Shown here: positions 15,552 to 16,917 of the stretch, one piece after another
How positions within the stretch are numbered: the first letter of the stretch is position 1
How the letters are laid out: each line of letters starts with the position of its first letter
Origin: Beijerinckiaceae bacterium
GTDB lineage: Bacteria; Pseudomonadota; Alphaproteobacteria; Rhizobiales; Beijerinckiaceae
Direction of reading: 5' to 3'
NCBI GenBank assembly: GCA_027346205.1
Contig: DAIESR010000353.1
Coordinates: 1 to 16,917, forward strand
Length of the DNA stretch: 16,917 bases
Notes under the pieces: generated by a model
The model's database searches: none
What the model saw: only the letters and a program-made list of their open reading frames with translations
What the model was told of the DNA's origin: nothing
Program-made: the position numbers and the translations under genes

Positions 15552-16158
15552 CGCGATCGTCCATGTCATCGATGACGATTTGGCATTGCGGGATTCGCTT
15601 GCCTTTCTGCTCGGCTCCGTCGGTCTAGTCGTGCGCGCCTTCGAATCGGCGCAAGCCTTTCTTCAGGAACTCACGAGCATAGAGACGGGCTGCGTCGTCA
15701 CAGATATCCGGATGCCGGGAATCGACGGGCTCGAGCTCTTGCGGCTGCTCCAGGAAATGGGCAAGGGATTGCCAGTCATCGTTATGACCGGCCATGGCGA
15801 TGTGCCGCTCGCCGTCAAGGCGATGCGGCTTGGCGCCGCCGATTTCGTCGAAAAGCCGTTCGACGACGAGGTCATGATCGATGCCATCCGCTCAGCGCTT
15901 GCGACAAGCTTGCCCATCCAAACCGTGGCGGGCGTCAGCGATGAAATGGCCCTGCGGCTTGCCACGCTCAGCCGTCGGGAGCGGCAGGTGTTGGCAGGTT
16001 TGGTCGAGGGCCAAACCAATAAGGAGATGGCTCGTCAATTCGATTTGAGCCCGCGCACGGTCGAGGTCTACCGGGCAAAACTGATGACCAAGATGCAGGC
16101 CAATAATATTTCGGAACTGGTCCGCTTTGCTATGCGGGCGGGCATGACCGGGGAATGA
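15544..16158 (+). CDS. fixJ: Response regulator FixJ
   Basis: I place the start at the ATG at 15544, inside the end of fixL; AAGGA precedes it by 8 nt and the receiver domain starts directly after it. The 204-residue protein has a receiver domain with the acidic cluster IDDD (9-12), phosphorylation site D54 (in VVTDIRMPG), the switch threonine in MTGHGD and a lysine in VEKPF. A LuxR/NarL-type helix-turn-helix follows ([22 protein letters not shown], then [14 protein letters not shown]). Length and D54 match FixJ of Bradyrhizobium. Phosphorylated FixJ activates fixK, and so the low-oxygen regulon. It is translationally coupled to fixL. Confidence 0.97.
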   Translation: MSDAIVHVIDDDLALRDSLAFLLGSVGLVVRAFESAQAFLQELTSIETGCVVTDIRMPGIDGLELLRLLQEMGKGLPVIVMTGHGDVPLAVKAMRLGAADFVEKPFDDEVMIDAIRSALATSLPIQTVAGVSDEMALRLATLSRRERQVLAGLVEGQTNKEMARQFDLSPRTVEVYRAKLMTKMQANNISELVRFAMRAGMTGE

Positions 16159-16168
16159 TTTAGATCAA
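16155..16168 (+). promoter_or_regulatory. Degenerate FixK/FNR-like box overlapping the fixJ stop
   Basis: ATGATTTAGATCAA matches TTGAT-N4-ATCAA in nine of ten defined positions. It covers the fixJ stop codon and is centred about 85 nt before the next response-regulator gene, so a -41.5 position would start a transcript near 16203. It could give FixK feedback on that gene. Chance is a serious alternative. Confidence 0.35.
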
Positions 16169-16246
16169 TTGATGCAGATTACTTTTGATTAGCATGCGTG
16201 CGTCCCGGGGTGAGCCCCATGTGGGTAAAGGTGTCCCGGTATCGTG

Positions 16247-16627
16247 ATGCAAAAAATCATCCATTCCACTATCATCATCGTCGATGATGACGCGCAGGTT
16301 CTACGATCGCTCTGTTTTCTCTTGGAGACGGAGGGCTATCATGTGCTGACCTTCGGTTCCGCTGAGGAGCTTTTGGAGCAGCCCGAATTGCCCGACAACG
16401 TCTGCCTCGTCGTCGATTACCGCATGCCGATCATGAATGGTCTCGATCTCTTGACGCGTGTGCGCGCGAAACATCCGAATGTTCCGGCGCTGCTCATCAC
16501 CGGATATCCCGATGAGACGATCGAGAGCCGAGCCGGCAAGCTTGGAATCAAGGTCGTGCGCAAGCCGCATCTTGACGACGGACTTCTGCAGGGCATTCGC
16601 GATTTGCTCGTGGGCGGAGCCGCCTGA
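16247..16627 (+). CDS. Single-domain response regulator of the fixLJ locus
   Basis: The 126-residue protein is a receiver domain only: acidic residues VDDD (12-15), phosphorylation site D57 in VVDYRMP, switch threonine in LLITGYPD, and conserved lysine in VVRKPH. No output domain follows. A stand-alone receiver also sits between fixJ and fixK2 in Bradyrhizobium (my recollection of bll2758), so the arrangement looks conserved. It may act as a phosphate sink or a competitor of FixJ for FixL. The ATG at 16247 is preferred; a GTG just before it is possible. It lies 88 nt after fixJ and may be co-transcribed or have its own promoter. Confidence 0.9.
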   Translation: MQKIIHSTIIIVDDDAQVLRSLCFLLETEGYHVLTFGSAEELLEQPELPDNVCLVVDYRMPIMNGLDLLTRVRAKHPNVPALLITGYPDETIESRAGKLGIKVVRKPHLDDGLLQGIRDLLVGGAA

Positions 16628-16634
16628 TCGGCAT

Positions 16635-16658
16635 CCTTGCCGCGCTGAATGGGCAAGG
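16635..16658 (+). terminator. Possible hairpin after the single-domain regulator gene
   Basis: Arms CCTTGCC (16635-16641) and GGCAAGG (16652-16658) are perfect 7-bp complements around a 10-nt loop, 8 nt after the stop codon. No T-run follows, so a classic intrinsic terminator is not shown. Confidence 0.3.
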
Positions 16659-16883
16659 CGCTCGCCTATCGTTCGCGCTGTCACGTCCGCCTCGTTTCAT
16701 AATGCATGAAGCCGTTGTTAGAGCATCAGACCCGCAGGTGGGAACCGGCTGCGGGACAAATCGGATGCGACAACAAAAGACAAGAGCGGCAGTACCAATT
16801 CCATTTGAATGTTCGCCGCTTTAGCGTTCAGCGAATGCTGGCATGTCAGCTTCGTAAGCTCGGCAATTGGTCGCTCGAAGCTC

Positions 16884-16898
16884 CGTAGACCTACGTAA
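16884..16898 (-). promoter_or_regulatory. Possible FixJ-binding site at the right edge
   Basis: The minus strand reads TTACGTAG at 16898-16891, one base off the rhizobial FixJ box GTA(A/C)GTAG, and overlaps a small inverted repeat CGTAG-AC-CTACG (16884-16895). A FixJ-activated fixK promoter is expected here, because fixK follows the stand-alone receiver gene in related genomes. The gene itself is outside the window, so the site is inferred. Confidence 0.35.
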
Positions 16899-16917
16899 GG
16901 CACCGACCGAAATTTTC

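Noticed and set aside
14703..15569. 288-codon open frame antisense to fixL
   Set aside because: It is the shadow of a high-GC gene on the other strand; the product has no recognisable pattern while fixL has every family motif.
1..16917. CRISPR array, prophage or toxin-antitoxin system
   Set aside because: No regularly spaced direct repeats, no phage structural or integrase genes and no recognisable toxin-antitoxin pair were seen.

Overview
The window looks like chromosomal DNA of an alphaproteobacterium of the order Hyphomicrobiales (Rhizobiales). The reasons are a complete heme-sensor FixL with FixJ, a SciP/DUF1153 cell-cycle regulator, a PmtA-like methyltransferase and palindromic intergenic elements of the rhizobial mosaic type. 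Family level (perhaps Beijerinckiaceae) is a guess. All recognised genes are high in G+C; the only AT-rich stretches are around 12880-13020 and 13650-13760.

Layout. (1) 1-228: the possible start of a leftward gene and a perfect FixK/FNR box at 119-132. (2) 229-3698, rightward: an RNase Z-like MBL-fold protein, a THUMP-domain protein overlapping it by 4 nt, and a long-chain acyl-CoA synthetase-like ligase. (3) 3699-3826: palindromic repeats between convergent genes. (4) 7291-3827, leftward: a CBS-domain protein, a DUF3775 protein, and one 834-codon frame that joins a 2'-5' RNA ligase (LigT/ThpR-type) domain to a B12-dependent class II ribonucleotide reductase. (5) 7526-8239, rightward: an alpha/beta hydrolase. 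It diverges from the CBS gene across a spacer with two FixK/FNR boxes. (6) 10109-8278, leftward: DUF2267 protein, CapA-family protein and a 68-residue acidic protein, behind another FixK-like box. (7) Elongator tRNA-Met, a PmtA-like methyltransferase and mnmA, all leftward. (8) 12448-13060: palindromic mosaic repeats, then sciP. (9) 13337-14015: an IS66 transposase remnant in a 680-nt gap. (10) 14016-16627: fixL, fixJ and a single-domain response regulator, followed by a FixJ-box-like sequence near the right edge, where a fixK gene would be expected.

How it fits together. FixL senses O2 through heme and phosphorylates FixJ. In relatives FixJ activates fixK, and FixK (CRP/FNR family) binds TTGAT-N4-ATCAA sites. 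Four such sites lie in front of four transcription units here, so the window appears to hold both the top of the low-oxygen cascade and part of its regulon. The gene content agrees: class II ribonucleotide reductase does not need oxygen, and CBS, DUF2267 and similar proteins often occur in oxygen- or stress-response clusters. The least explained part is the RNA theme: an RNase Z-like hydrolase, a THUMP RNA-binding protein and a 2'-5' RNA ligase domain fused to the reductase, all apparently under the same control.
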